Origin: Hippophae tibetana | Taxonomy: Eukaryota; Streptophyta; Magnoliopsida; Rosales; Elaeagnaceae | Length of the DNA: 64,000 nt | Direction: 5' to 3' | NCBI GenBank assembly: GCA_037013495.1 | Contig: CM072805.1 | Coordinates: forward strand, 21,230,669-21,294,668 | Shown: positions 48,319-59,667 of the stretch, piece after piece | How positions within the stretch are numbered: the first letter of the stretch is position 1 | Layout of the letters: every line of letters starts with the position of its first letter | Made by a program: the position numbers and the translations under genes | The notes under the pieces: model-generated | Told to the model about the DNA's origin: nothing | The model's input: the letters and a program-made list of their open reading frames with translations, nothing else | The model's database searches: none

Positions 48319-51300
48319 CTAAGGATTACTTATCCATATGCAATCAATTTCGATAATGTTGTGTGGTCCTTCTAAATAAGGCTTCACACGATGCCTATTG
48401 ATTTTAAATGTTGTTTTTGTCTTGGAATTCAATAGTTCTACTACTCTATGAGAAAATACTTGGACTATTTTGAATGGTCCATCCCATCTTGATCTTAATT
48501 TTCCTGGAAACAATCTCATATGATAGTTAAATAAAAAACATTCATTCCACTGTGAAGAGTATTAGGAATGCGCCTCTTGTCATGATAACACTTAGTACGC
48601 TCTTTGTACGATTTGGCATTCTCATAGGCTTCATTCCTAATTTCTTCCAACTCATTAAGATGAAGTGACCATTTTTCTCCTACTTTATCTAAGTCTATGT
48701 TTAACTCCTTAATTGGCCAGTAAGCCTTGTGTTCGAGTTCAACGAAAAGATGGAACGCTTTCCCAAAGATTAACTGGTAAGGGCTCATCTCAATGGATGT
48801 TTTGTAAGCTGTGAAGTATGCCCATAAGCCATCATTCAACTTAAATTCCCAATCCTTCCTTGAAGGATGCATAATGTATTTCAGTATTCCCTTGATTTTC
48901 CTATTACTTACCTCAATTAAACCAGAACTTTTAGGATGATATGGAGTAACGACTCTATATATGATGTTGTACTTTTTCAGTACTCCATCAAAGATTTTAT
49001 TACAAAAATGGTTACCTCCATCACTTATTATAACTCTAGGCATTATGAACCTACTAAATATTGAATCCTTCAAGAATTTTACAATAACCTTAGCATTATT
49101 GGTTTTAGTGGGGATAGCTTTTACCCACTAAAATACAAAATCCACAGCAACCAAAATATATTGAAAACCATTAGATGGGGGAAAAGGATCCATAAAGTCA
49201 ATCCCTCATACATTGAAATGTGCAGCAACTAAATTAGATGTCAAAGGTTTTTCATCTCTTTCGCTTATGTTTCCTATTCTTTGACATCTATCACAATGTG
49301 CACAAAACATATGAGCATCTTTAAAAAGAGTGGGCCAAAATAATCCAAACTGTAATACCTTACAGGCTATCTTTTCCTCACCAAAATGGCCCATATAATG
49401 AAGTTCATAGCAAAAAGTCAAAATGCTCTTATGATCTTCCAATAAACATCTTCAGATGACTTTATCTTGACCAATCTTGTATAAATAAGAAGTGTTAGGT
49501 CTCAAAATACCAGTGGCAAGATAGTTTACAATATCAACATACCATGGGTTTAGACCTATTGAAAATAATTGTTCATCAGAAAAGGTTTCAACTATATCTT
49601 CATTACTCTCACCTTTAAGAGAATTGAAGTTAGAAATCAAACTAGACAAGTGGTCAACTACTAAGTTTTCACTGCCTTTTTTATCCTTGATTTCTAAGTC
49701 AAATTCTTGTAAGAGTAAGACCCCTCTGATTAATCTTGGCTTGGCATTCAGTTTACTTAATAGGTATCTTAAAACATTATGATCAAAATACATAATCACT
49801 TTAGATCCTACTAAATAAGACCTAAATTTTTCTAAAGAAAACACTATAGCCAAGGATTCCTTTTTAGTGATGGTATAATTCATTTGGGCGTCAGTAAGTG
49901 TTTTTCTAGCACAATAGATGACATGAAAACGCTTATCCATTCTTTGTCCCAATACTGCTCTGATAGCATAATCAGAAGCATCACACATTATTTCAAGAGT
50001 AAAGACCAATTTGATGCCATAATAATAGGGGTAGATATTAGTTTTCTTTCAAGGTATTAAAGGAAATAAGGCAGTCATCTTTGAAATCAATATAAATATA
50101 TTTTGATAATAGGTTACATAAGGAATGACTTATTTTACATAAGCTTCTTATCCCCTTAACAAATGTAAGGGGAGGTAATTTGGAAATTAGTCCAACTTTT
50201 ACCTTATCAATTCTAATACCTTTGTTTGAAATTATATGTCCTAACACTACTATAAAATGAATTTTCTCCCAACTAGGTTTTGGATTGCATTCAATGCATC
50301 CTTCTAAAACCAAAGTTAATTTATATAGGCAATCATCAAATGAGTTTCCAAAGATAGAGAAATCGTCCATGAAAACCTCAATGAAATTTTTCCACCATGT
50401 CTGAGAAGATAGACATCATACATCTCTGGAACATGGCAGAGGCATTGCATAACCCAAATGGCATTATTTAAAAAACAAATGTCCCAAAAGAACATGTCTT
50501 TTAGTGCTATGGGTACTTGATAATATCCAGACAATCCATTTTAAAAAATAGTAAAATTTGTGCCTAACTAATCTTTCCAACATTTGATCAATGAATGGAA
50601 GAGGAAAGTGATCCTTTTTAGTATATAAATTTAGTTTCCTAAAATCTATACACATCCTCTATCCAATGATTATTCTAGTGGGCACTAATTCACTTTTGTC
50701 ATTTTCAACAACTGTTATCCCAGATTTCTTAGGTACCACATGCACTGGACTAACCCACTTACTATCGACAATAAAGTAGATAATTTCTTCTTCTAACAAT
50801 TTAATAATTTATTTCTTAACTATCTCTTACATGTTTGAGTTTAGCCTTCTTTGGGCCTTTCCTATAGGTTTAGCACCATCCTCCAAATTGATCTTACGCA
50901 TACACATGGTAGGAATAATGCCTCTTATATCCCTGATACTCCAACCTATAGCTTTCTTAAACTTCTTAAGCACTTTTATAAGTTCATTTTATTGGGCTTT
51001 GGTCAATGTTAAAGAAATTATCGTTGGATAAGTTTCTCCTTCTCCCAAAAACATGTACTTTAAATGCTTAGGTAATTCTTTCAGTTCAAGTTCAGGTGGA
51101 TTAGCCTTTTTACTAGATGGGGAATTGGATAGATTTAAGAGTGTACTAGATTTTATCATTAGTTCATCGCTATCTAGTTGTTAAGGATACCCCTTAATTT
51201 CCTCATCTAAATATTCTTCAACCTCTTCAAGTGTAAGAACAGTTTCAAGCTTGTCTTCTATTTTGGTTCAGGAAAAGGTGCTTTGGATAAGATTATCCAA

Positions 51301-51758
51301 AGGTTCAACATAGAATATTTCATCGATGGCAAAAATAGAAGGAAAAGGTGAAGAATCAAAATTTTAAAATAAATAGTCTCTTCTAAGACTGTCATTGTCA
51401 AATTTCCATCTTGGACATCAATAATAGTCTTGGTAGTTGCCATAAATGGTCTACCAAGAAGTATTATGTGCTCCTTTTCCAAGGCTATATTTTCTTGCAT
51501 ATCCAAAACCACAAAGTCAACAGGTATTATTAGTTTGTCTACTTGTACTAGCACATCCTCAGCTATTCTCTTTGGATACTTAAGAGATCTATCTGTAAGT
51601 TGAAGGGATATAGTTGTGGGTTTTAAATATCCTAAATCGAGCTGTAAGAATATAGAGTAAGGCATCAAGTTTATACTAGCACCTAAAACAAGCATTACTT
51701 TAGTGACCTTCCTATCCCTCATAGTTATGTTTATGATAAAACTTATAGGGTCTTTCAA
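48319..51758 (-). pseudogene. Ty3/gypsy Athila-type pol relic (PR, RT, RNase H, INT)
   Basis: Minus strand. Protease at 51758-51258 contains VLGASINLMPYSIFLQLDLG, LKPTTISLQLTDRS and IILLGRPFMATTKTIIDVQD. The Athila active site is normally DLGAS; here the Asp has become Val. RT is at 50700-50038 (MCIDFRKLNLYTKKDHFPLP, MDDFSIFGNSFDDCL). RNase H at 50009-49452 keeps [32 protein letters not shown] and [10 protein letters not shown]. Integrase has the HHCC finger at 49442-49206 (HYMGHFGEEKI...CAHCDRC), then GIDFMDPFPPSNG, one stop, [20 protein letters not shown] and [12 protein letters not shown], so D-D-E is retained. 48519-48319 is the C-terminal SH3-like part (LFPGKLRSRWDGPFKIVQVF). RT is frameshifted; integrase is the least damaged part. 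Confidence 0.9.
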
Positions 51759-52360
51759 CTTAGAGGGAAGTCAGTGTTTAAGTAAAACACTAGAAATTTT
51801 TGATACTACTACTCGCTCATTAAGTTCATACCTTATTTTCGTAGTATTTAACTCTTTGAAAAACTTAGCAAGTAAGGCACATTCATGATCACTTCTAATA
51901 ATGGTAAATTGATATTTACTTTAGAAATCATATTAAAAAGATTATAGAATTGCTTATCTTGTTTGGATTCTTTCAGCCAGTGTGGAAAATGTACTTGCAA
52001 CTGGTGTGGTTCTATTGTCTTTTGAATTTTTGGGATGTCAGATGACTCCCTAATAAGTTTTTCCGAAGGTATGTCAAATTTAGCATTTGTCTCTCCTTTT
52101 TACAAGACTAGAATTTCACCTTCTTTGCTACCTGAACTACAAGGTAGATCTTTAGAGATTTCAGGTAAACTAGTATTGACTACCTTACCACTTCGATGGG
52201 TTCCTACATCCTTTGCTTGTTTAGGTTGACTAGGAAACTTTCCTGGTTCTTGCCTTTACATTTGTTATACTAGCTGCCCAACTTTCGTTTCAATCCTTTT
52301 AATTGAAGCCTCAATGGTGCTCAACCTTTGATTATTCATCAATTGGTTGTCGTGACTAAC

Positions 52361-53460
52361 TTAAATAAAAACATTCAAGTTATCCTCTAAGGTTGGCTTA
52401 AAATATTGATTTGGTGGGTAATGGTGGTTTTTATTTGGCCTTAGTGTTTGACATTGGGTGTAAGCTTGGTAATTATTTGGGGTCCAATGATGGTTAAGGT
52501 GATTATTGGTGTTTGGATGATACCTTTGAAAATAATTGACTTCCTTCATGTCATCTATACTAGAATCACAAGTATATGAACAATTACGGGCATCATGCCC
52601 AATTGAAAAACACACTTCACACATTTCTTGATTTGGTATTTGGTGGGTAGTGAGAAGTTGCACTTGCTTAGTCAATTCAGCAAGTTCCAAGGTCATTTCA
52701 TTACCGGAGCCAACTTCATTGACCTCTGCTATTCTTCTTCTAGTACTTCTTTGTTAAGAATTAGAACCCAACAGCTCATAAAGACTAGGTTTCCTTTGCG
52801 GTCTTTTTTCCGCAGCTCCTCCAACAACATTATTAACCATGTATTGACTTTGTAGTGTCAATCCATGAAAAAAGAATTGGTTTTATAGCTGTAATGGAAA
52901 GCTATGATGAGGACATTGAATGAAAAAGAGTTTGAATCTTTCCCAAGCTTCATGAAATGGCTCTTCATCCATTTGAGAAAATGTTGCTATCTTCGTTCTC
53001 AGATCAGTAGTCTTTTAATGGGAATATAACCTACCTATAAAATTTTCATAGACTGCCTCCCAAGTTGTTAGAGAACCTGACTGTAGAGTAATGAACCATG
53101 ACCAAGCTTTATCCTTGAGAGTGTAAGGAAAACACTTCATCCTAAGCTGGTCTTCAACAATTCTCTACAATGAAAAGGTTTGGACAATAGCATAGAATTC
53201 TCTAATAAAATGCAAAGGGTCTTCATTGGATATATCGTAAAAGGAAGGAAACAAAGAATAATGAATTTTTTTCAACTTATAGTTCCTTGTAGCCTCTTAC
53301 AATTGTATGTTGGAGGTTTCATTTCCAATTATTGGCTTTGTATAGTCCTTCATCATTTTTTGCTATCTCTAGCATCTCACATGGCTACTTGTAGTAGAAA
53401 TTGATCCTCCTCCTCATGCGTATCTCGCTCCTAAATTGAAAAATAATAGAATTCTCTAAG
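52361..53460 (-). pseudogene. Athila gag, second copy
   Basis: The C-terminal half is open at 52696-52361: LAELTKQVQLLTTHQ, then a CCHC knuckle CEVCFSIGHDARNC, then YFKPTLEDNLNVFI. The N-terminal half (about 53460-52700) is readable only in broken frames. It adjoins the protease and pol, so it is the gag collinear with this pol. Confidence 0.75.
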
Positions 53461-53970
53461 AAAGATTTCTCACTTAACAAAATGTATAGGCTTAAAGAAG
53501 ACGAAAGACGCAAGGAACCTAAATTTTTTTTTTTTTTTAGTTTTTAGTGAAAATCTAAGTTAATTAAGTTAATAAATTAAGTTTTTTTTTTGTAATACAA
53601 AATTTAAAGAATGAACACAATTTTTGAAACAAATTAATTTCTATTATTTCATTTGAATTTTATTACACACATCCTTAAAATAAAAACAAAACAAACTAAA
53701 AGAAAGGAAAATACAATAATAGGCGACCTTCCACATAGGACTGAAATTTATCGCCTTCTAGTAAGACATCGCTTAGAGATTTCAGAATGAAAAACTCAAT
53801 GTTTCCTCTTTATTGAATTTATTTAATCCAATTTGACCATTCAGCTAGTCTTTGCAAATGCTCAACTAACTATTCCATATGGAATTCCACCTTTTTTATA
53901 GAAGCTTTCACAGAGTCCAACCGTTGATTGGTTTTAGAATGTTTATCTCTACATACTTGAATAAAAGAAT
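53460..53970. other. Spacer between the two gag copies
   Basis: Contains the gag-1 C-terminal tail in broken frame (RLDSVKASIKKVEFHME region), then AT-rich sequence with long T and A runs (about 53520-53660). This resembles a leader rather than coding DNA. Confidence 0.45.
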
Positions 53971-55179
53971 TCAAAAGTTGTCCTCCAAGGTTGGTTTACT
54001 GGAAAGGTTTCTTGGAATGGGCTGGTGGAATTGCGGACTTGGTTGATTTGAGCTTTGGGTGAAAGAAATGTTGTTTTTCCTCCAGGAAAAATTAGGATGA
54101 TTTATCCACCTAAGATTGAAGGTATTTAAGTTGGGGTCAAATCTTAGTCTTTGTTGATGTGCTCCCAAAACATTAACATGTTCAAGTCTAACTAGTGTTT
54201 CTCCTTGATATGGACAGGCTTCAATACCATGTCCTATGTTGGTACACAAACCACAATGTTCATTATTGGTGTTGGTTTGTGTAGTGAGAAGGGAAACTTG
54301 CTTGGTTAATTGAACAACTTGTTGTTGAACTTCATTGTTGGAATAGATTTCATGAACTCTAGCTTTTCTCACTCGTGAGCTTTTTTGTTGGGAATTTGCA
54401 CCCAACATTTCAAAGAGGTTGTACGTCTCTAAAGTTGTCTTCTCTCTCATAGCTCCTCTGGCAGTATTGTTGATAATGAATTGGCATTGCTACATAATTC
54501 CATTGTAAAATAATTGGTTCTGTAAATGTAGAGGAAAGCTATGATGAGGGCATTGAGTGAGAAATAGTTTGAACCTATCCTAAGCTTCATGGAATGGTTC
54601 TCCTTGCATATGAGAGAAAGTTACAATCTTTTCTCTCAACTCTGATGTTTTTTAGTGGGAATAGAATTTTCACGTGAATTTGTTGTAAATTTCCTCCTAG
54701 GTCATCAAAGAACCTAGAAGGAGTGACATCAACCAAGATTTGTCCTTGTCCTTCAAGGTGTAGGGAAAACAACTCATTCTAAGCTGATCCTTATTTAGAA
54801 TACCAAGGGGTAAGGTTTGAACTATGCCATAGAAGTCCCTAATGAAGGAAAAATAATCTTCATTAGGCATCCCATAGAATGAAGGAAGCATGGAAAAATG
54901 AATGTTTTTTAAGTCATAATTCCGAGCAGCCTCGCCCAGTTGGATAGAGGAAGTTTCCATGCCAATTACTAGATGTGCAAACTCCATCATGGTGGTTTCC
55001 CTAACATGTGGGTTTTCTCCCATTTCTATTGGTTCCGAAAGATGATTGAGGCTTAGTTTTGTGTTTGGCTCAAAAATAGGTTGATGGTTAGAATCTAGCC
55101 TTGTGGACAGTTGTTTAAATTTATGAATATTATCTATGTATGATGTAAGAGGGTTTACTAAGGATCTTCTACCATGCAT
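53971..55179 (-). pseudogene. Athila gag, first copy
   Basis: 55179-54697 encodes MHGRRSLVNPLTSYIDNIHK, NIHFSMLPSFYGMPNEDYFS and FPYTLKDKDKSWLMSLLLGS, the conserved Athila retrotransposon gag. After a frame change, 54450-53971 encodes TLETYNLFEMLGANSQQ, LTKQVSLLTTQTNTN, a CCHC knuckle CGLCTNIGHGIEAC and SKPTLEDNF. It lies 5' of another gag of the same type (52361-53460), which is unusual for one element. Confidence 0.85.
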
Positions 55180-55739
55180 AGACTAGTGAAAGCATAAATT
55201 TAAAACACTTTTCAATTAAAAAGGAAAAGAATAATAAAATAACTTTACAAAAATTTAGAGAAAATAAAAATACTAAACAAACAAGTTAAGTTAACATCTA
55301 AGTTAAATAAAATAATCAATATTAACAAAGAGTGTTCCTAGGAAATAATGATGGGGCAAAACCTACTTAAAAATCATCCTACTAGACAGAGCAACGTTCC
55401 CAAGAAATACCACCTTTGGTGAATTAGATATTTTTTGTTAATTAAACAAATTAATTAACATCTATGGGTGAGGTTGATAACTAATTTGGTTAATTAAATT
55501 AATCCATTTTTTCTAAGAGATTAAAATTGTACCATTTAAATGCCATCTTTGGTGAGATTAAACATTTTAAACTTTATTCAAGGTATCGAAATTTAATCTA
55601 ATAATTTAATTATCCGAGTACTTATTTTCAAGTTTTGAAACCATTACTGAAAATATGTTGTCAATACATTTTCGAATAATGGTTTTTATAAAAAAAAACT
55701 TTTGAAATAGAGCTTAATTCTAACTACTGGGCGATTGTA

Positions 55740-56830
55740 CCAACAAATAAAAAATCACTACTCTAAATCAAACCGGATACTTAAACCTTAAAATCTAATT
55801 TTCAGATTTAAGTTTGTAATGAAAAATAATATATTTCTCTCTAACATCCTTAATATAAAATCTTAAAATAAAAAAAATCAATTTATTTTATAGAGATGTT
55901 TTACCTATTTAATATTTTGCAAGCATAACAACGTTATTATTATATAATATTTACAAATAGCCAATCATGTTAAATTTGATCACAAACAAATTAAACATAA
56001 AATATAAGAATAAAACATAAAAAATAACTATAAAAAAATTTATTTTAAAATTATACCTTAAAAGAATCCTTACAGAATTTTAGTGCTAATTATGTTGTTG
56101 AAAACTCTTCAAACATATTTGCATTTCCATTTATTTAATCAAAAATTAAAAATATATAAAAGCATAGCTAGTTCTTCTCAAAAAGAGAAGAACTTTAAAA
56201 CTAAAAACTAAAAAAAAACTAAGAAAACTTTCTAGAAAGAGTTGAGAAAATTGTGTCTTTTTACAATGAGGGAGAGGGTCCTTTTATAGGTAAAGAAAAG
56301 GCCAAAAAAGGTGAGAAAATATTTCAAAAATTGATTTTGGATGCATTTGGATAGACTAGCATACGTGTAGGGCACAAGATTTACGACATACGAGCATTTG
56401 ACACTCGTAGGCGCGAGCGTGACAAGCGTAGGAGTGTGCTGGCGCGTGTGGAAATCAGTGTGGCATGTACTAGACGTTTACTGGATCCATGTAGGAATGT
56501 GCACGCACGCACATGATGGCTCATATAGGACTCGGGGTGAATGGGTGCGGCTGTGCACGGGACAAGCGTATGGCTCAAAGCATTTTTGACCCATTTGTCC
56601 AATTTTTCCATTTTTTTCTGAACATATATGTGATGTATTACCTCCAGTATTTTTATTTGAGTCTTTAAATTATTTTTGAATGAAAATACATGAAAAATAA
56701 TAAAAATACCTATGATTTTGAAAAGACAAATTTATATAAAAATATGATAAAATTATACAAATATAAATCTTTTTAATCAATTAAAGTATATTAAATCATG
56801 ATAATTTTATTGTTTTTAAGCACTTATGAG
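55740..56830 (-). repeat. Probable 5' LTR/leader of the Athila element
   Basis: On the minus strand, a TATA box (CCTATAAAAGG around 56281-56290) is followed by CCCTCTCCCTCATTGTAA, then an AT-rich downstream part. Near 55750 lies TTGGTACAATCGCCCAGTAG, resembling an Athila-type primer-site leader (TGGCxCCxTTGCC type). The upstream U3 part is GC-richer (56340-56600). No partner 3' LTR is seen, so the bounds are approximate. Confidence 0.55.
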
Positions 56831-56834
56831 TGCA

Positions 56835-56945
56835 TCTAGATAACCATGTTAGGTTTTCATACACGAGCTACTTGAGGTCTTATATACAAGGAGATGATTC
56901 AGGTCATTAGGGTAGTGTACATGTTACATGTAGAGAACGAAATAA
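56835..56945 (+). repeat. Fragment of the LTR family found at 35700-36487
   Basis: Shares GTGCATCTAGATAACCAT-like, TACTTGAGGTCTTATATACA and GTCATTAGGGTAGTGTA words with 35977-36090 in the same orientation. About 110 bp, truncated at both ends. Confidence 0.75.
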
Positions 56946-57529
56946 GTAGTAATAAAATATCTCAAAATTCATAATTTTAAATCAAATTAAGATTAAAATA
57001 TATGTAGTTTATAATTTTAATAAAATAGGACTAACATAAATCCCCACTACTTCTCCAATAATCCTAACAGTCACGGTCGGCGATCTCAAGAGAGATTCGA
57101 CCACCTATCAACGACCTCATCGAAACTCTAACCACCCTACCAGTCACCATACCGAAAATCCAACTACCCACTGAAAATGATGTAATATATATTACATATA
57201 AAGTACTAACAGATGTAACATATTACATACAATGATAAAGGTAAATGTAACTCATTAAATACAAAACACATGTATATTTAATGCATTACAATGAAGGGAT
57301 GAAAGTAAAATTTTAGATGTGATAGATCACAAAAATGATAAAATTTTAGTTACATTAAAAAATTTATCATTGTCCATTCACTACTATAATACATACATAT
57401 GATCTCGAAAATTTAGCCTCAGTTTTTTTAAAAACCAATGTCATAGGGTTTTGGTCACGGTCTAATAAAAACCAAGGTTATAAGGTATGTCTATGGCCTC
57501 AGTTTTTATCAATAATCGTGGCCATAAGT

Positions 57530-57909
57530 TAGGGGTGTCCATGGTCCGGGCCGGTCCGGTTTTTCCTAAAAAAAATTAACCGGACCGGACCGTTCATATT
57601 ACTCGCACCGGACCGGACCGGACCGGACCGTTTGAAACGGTTTTAAGAAATAAAAACCGGACCGGACCGTTTGACTTATAAAACCGTTCGGTCCGGTTTT
57701 ATTACCGGTTTGGTTCGATTTTTTTATAATTTAATGAAAAATAATGTAAAAAATTTAATATATTATTAAACCGGTCCGGTCCGGTTTGAACGGTTTAAAA
57801 TTAATACAAACCGGACCGGACCGTTTGATTAGTAAAACTGTTCGGTTTGGTCCGGTCCGGTCCGGTTTTACGGTTTAATCCGGTCCGGTCCGGTTTATGG
57901 ACACCCCTA
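57530..57909. mobile_element. hAT MITE 3 with CGGTCCGG arrays, nested in the CACTA element
   Basis: The left end TAGGGGTGTCCATGG and the right end's reverse complement TAGGGGTGTCCATAAA form terminal inverted repeats. It is flanked by perfect 8-bp duplications CCATAAGT (57522-57529 and 57910-57917). The interior is dense in CCGGACCGGACCG and its complement, with potential for extended secondary structure. 380 bp, no ORF. It is the best preserved member of the family in this window. Confidence 0.95.
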
Positions 57910-57929
57910 CCATAAGTTATATCATTTTT

Positions 57930-58150
57930 TTCATTATTCCTTTCTTTTTTTTCTTTTTCTTTTTTCCTTTCTCTTTATTTTTCCTTTTCTCTCTCTTTTT
58001 CCTTTTTCTCTCTCTTTTTTTCCCTCCCTTTTTTTTCTTTTTCCTTTTTCCTAGCTATTTTTTCTTTTATCATTTGCCCAACTTTTTTTTCTTAATTTAT
58101 TGGTTTTTCCCAACTTTCTTCTACCTCTTCCTTTCTTTTCTTCCTCTTCC
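57930..58150 (+). repeat. Long polypyrimidine tract
   Basis: About 220 bp of almost pure C/T on the plus strand (TTTCTTTTTCTTTTTTCC, TCTCTCTTTTTCC and so on). It gives a spurious Phe-rich open frame (57897-58313), which I do not call a gene. Confidence 0.9.
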
Positions 58151-58189
58151 TCGGCCCCATCGCACACCTCTCCTAGTGCGGGTTTTGGT

Positions 58190-58310
58190 CGTTGTTCTCT
58201 ATTCATTGGTCGATGGTCACTGGTGTGTTAGTGTTGGTGCGTTACTGTTGGTTGCTGGTTCACTCGTCGTTGGTTCGCTAGTCACTAGTTCGTTGGTCGC
58301 TCATACATAC
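58190..58310 (+). repeat. GTTGGTCGCTGGT-type degenerate repeat, copy 1
   Basis: A run of short TTGGTCG/CTGGTTC/GCTAGTC units. A similar block occurs at 59380-59480 in the same element, so the two flank the VPS8 fragment. Confidence 0.75.
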
Positions 58311-58383
58311 TGAGGGACATTCTGGGTTCCCTACCTCCAGAGAGTTATGTTATGAAAAATAATGTAATTATTTGAACTTTTGT

Positions 58384-58751
58384 CCTAAGATTATGCAAGT
58401 TATAGTTAAGCATTATAGCTCCAAAGAGCGGTTACAACGAGTTGAACAATGTGTTCTTCATATGGACATTTCTTCCTTGTATTTCAATCAGGTGTGTACC
58501 CCTTGTATATTTGCTTTATTTTTCTTAAGTTAGTTCTTTTGTGTTCTCCATTCTTTGGGTTATAATTACTAAACTTGACCACAAATCATTACTATTATAT
58601 TGTTGCACCTTGTCAAGTTATGTCGAGAGCATGGAATGTATGGTGCCTTGATTTATCTCTTCAATAGAGGATTGGATGATTTCAGGACACCTTTATAAGA
58701 GCTCTTCATAGTCTTTCAAAATAGTAATGGAGACAATGCTTCTAAAATTGG
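58384..58751 (+). pseudogene. VPS8: Captured fragment of VPS8 (vacuolar sorting protein 8), two exons
   Basis: Exon-like block 1 (58384-58491) encodes PKIMQVIVKHYSSKERLQRV then EQCVLHMDISSLYFNQ, ending at a GTGTGT donor. Block 2 (about 58609-58751) encodes LVKLCREHGMYGALIYLFNR then GLDDFRTPL, a stop, ELFIVFQNSNGDNASKIG, ending GG before a GTATGT donor. This matches my memory of the plant VPS8 region RVEQCVLHMD...FNQVV.LCREHG...YLFN.GLDDFR.PLEELL. VPS8 is a CORVET tethering subunit for endosomal fusion. Introns are retained, so this is a genomic capture. The stop and missing remainder make it a pseudogene fragment. Confidence 0.82.
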
Positions 58752-59379
58752 GTATGTTACTCTAAATCTTTGTTTTCCCTTGTGTTTTTCTATGTAAATT
58801 TAGTTCATTTTCAGATTCTATCTTATGTATTAAATGACTTTTGATTCATCTATGACCTTATGAGATTTTCAATAACTTTTATAATAATTATAAACTGAAA
58901 ACCCTAGTAGGTTGGTTTTAATGAGGGTAATTACAATGGATGGCTTATTTTAGATATGGTAGTGTAATATTGAAATTATTATTAAGTATTAATTGACATG
59001 ATTAGGAATGTTGTTGACGAGAAGGGTCTATTTTCCTTCCTTGCTTGATCAAGGGGAGGAAAGAGTCAGTACCTCAATCTTTCATTTGGTGTGGGGTTAC
59101 TAAGTGGATACCAGAGCAATGATTTTGAGATACCCAAGCATTATAATTATGATAAGACTCTAGAATATATATTTTGCACATGCTTATCATTTGGTGGCCT
59201 TTATTTAGATAGTATTTTAAGGGGAAAGTGCTGGTTGTTATTATTTAAATGCTCTTTGCATCGATTGAAATTCACCTAATCAAATTTTACTATTAGGTAA
59301 CATAGTTCTGGAAGTTGCATATATTTCAAGTATATGGCCTTACTATTTTAGGTGTAGGATATTCGTTGGGGCTGGTGCA

Positions 59380-59480
59380 TTACTGCTAGTCGCTGGTCAT
59401 TGATTCGTTGGTCGTTGGTCCCTAGTTCGCTGGTCGCTGGTCTCTGGTTCCTGATCGCTGGTCGTTGGTCGCTAGTATGG
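59380..59480 (+). repeat. GTTGGTCGCTGGT-type degenerate repeat, copy 2
   Basis: Dense TTCGTTGGTCGTTGGTCCC and CGCTGGTCTCTGGTTCC units, resembling the block at 58190-58310. Confidence 0.8.
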
Positions 59481-59489
59481 TAAAGGGGA

Positions 59490-59545
59490 ATATGAAGCTG
59501 GGAAATAGAATGAGCATACTAATCTCAAAAAGAATGTGAAGTCCT
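59490..59545 (+). repeat. Short duplicated block within the CACTA element
   Basis: GAATGAGCATACTAATCTCA with following AAAAAGAA recurs at 60586-60613 as GAATGAGCATACTGATCTCA, with further similarity on both sides (GAAGCTGGGAAATA versus GAAGTTGGGAACTG; CCTATTT). The second copy directly follows the last ATG3 block. Confidence 0.85.
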
Positions 59546-59667
59546 ATTTTTTTCATTATTAGTTTAAACCTTTACCACATCATCAAGAATTCAAGACGAA
59601 ATCTCAAATCTAACTAATTGTTAGATATCTATTTTTATGCAAATCTTTCCCTAAACATTGAATTCAG

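Noticed and set aside
57897-58313. 138-residue Phe-rich plus-strand open frame
   Set aside because: It is produced by the polypyrimidine tract, has no domain, and crosses the end of a MITE.
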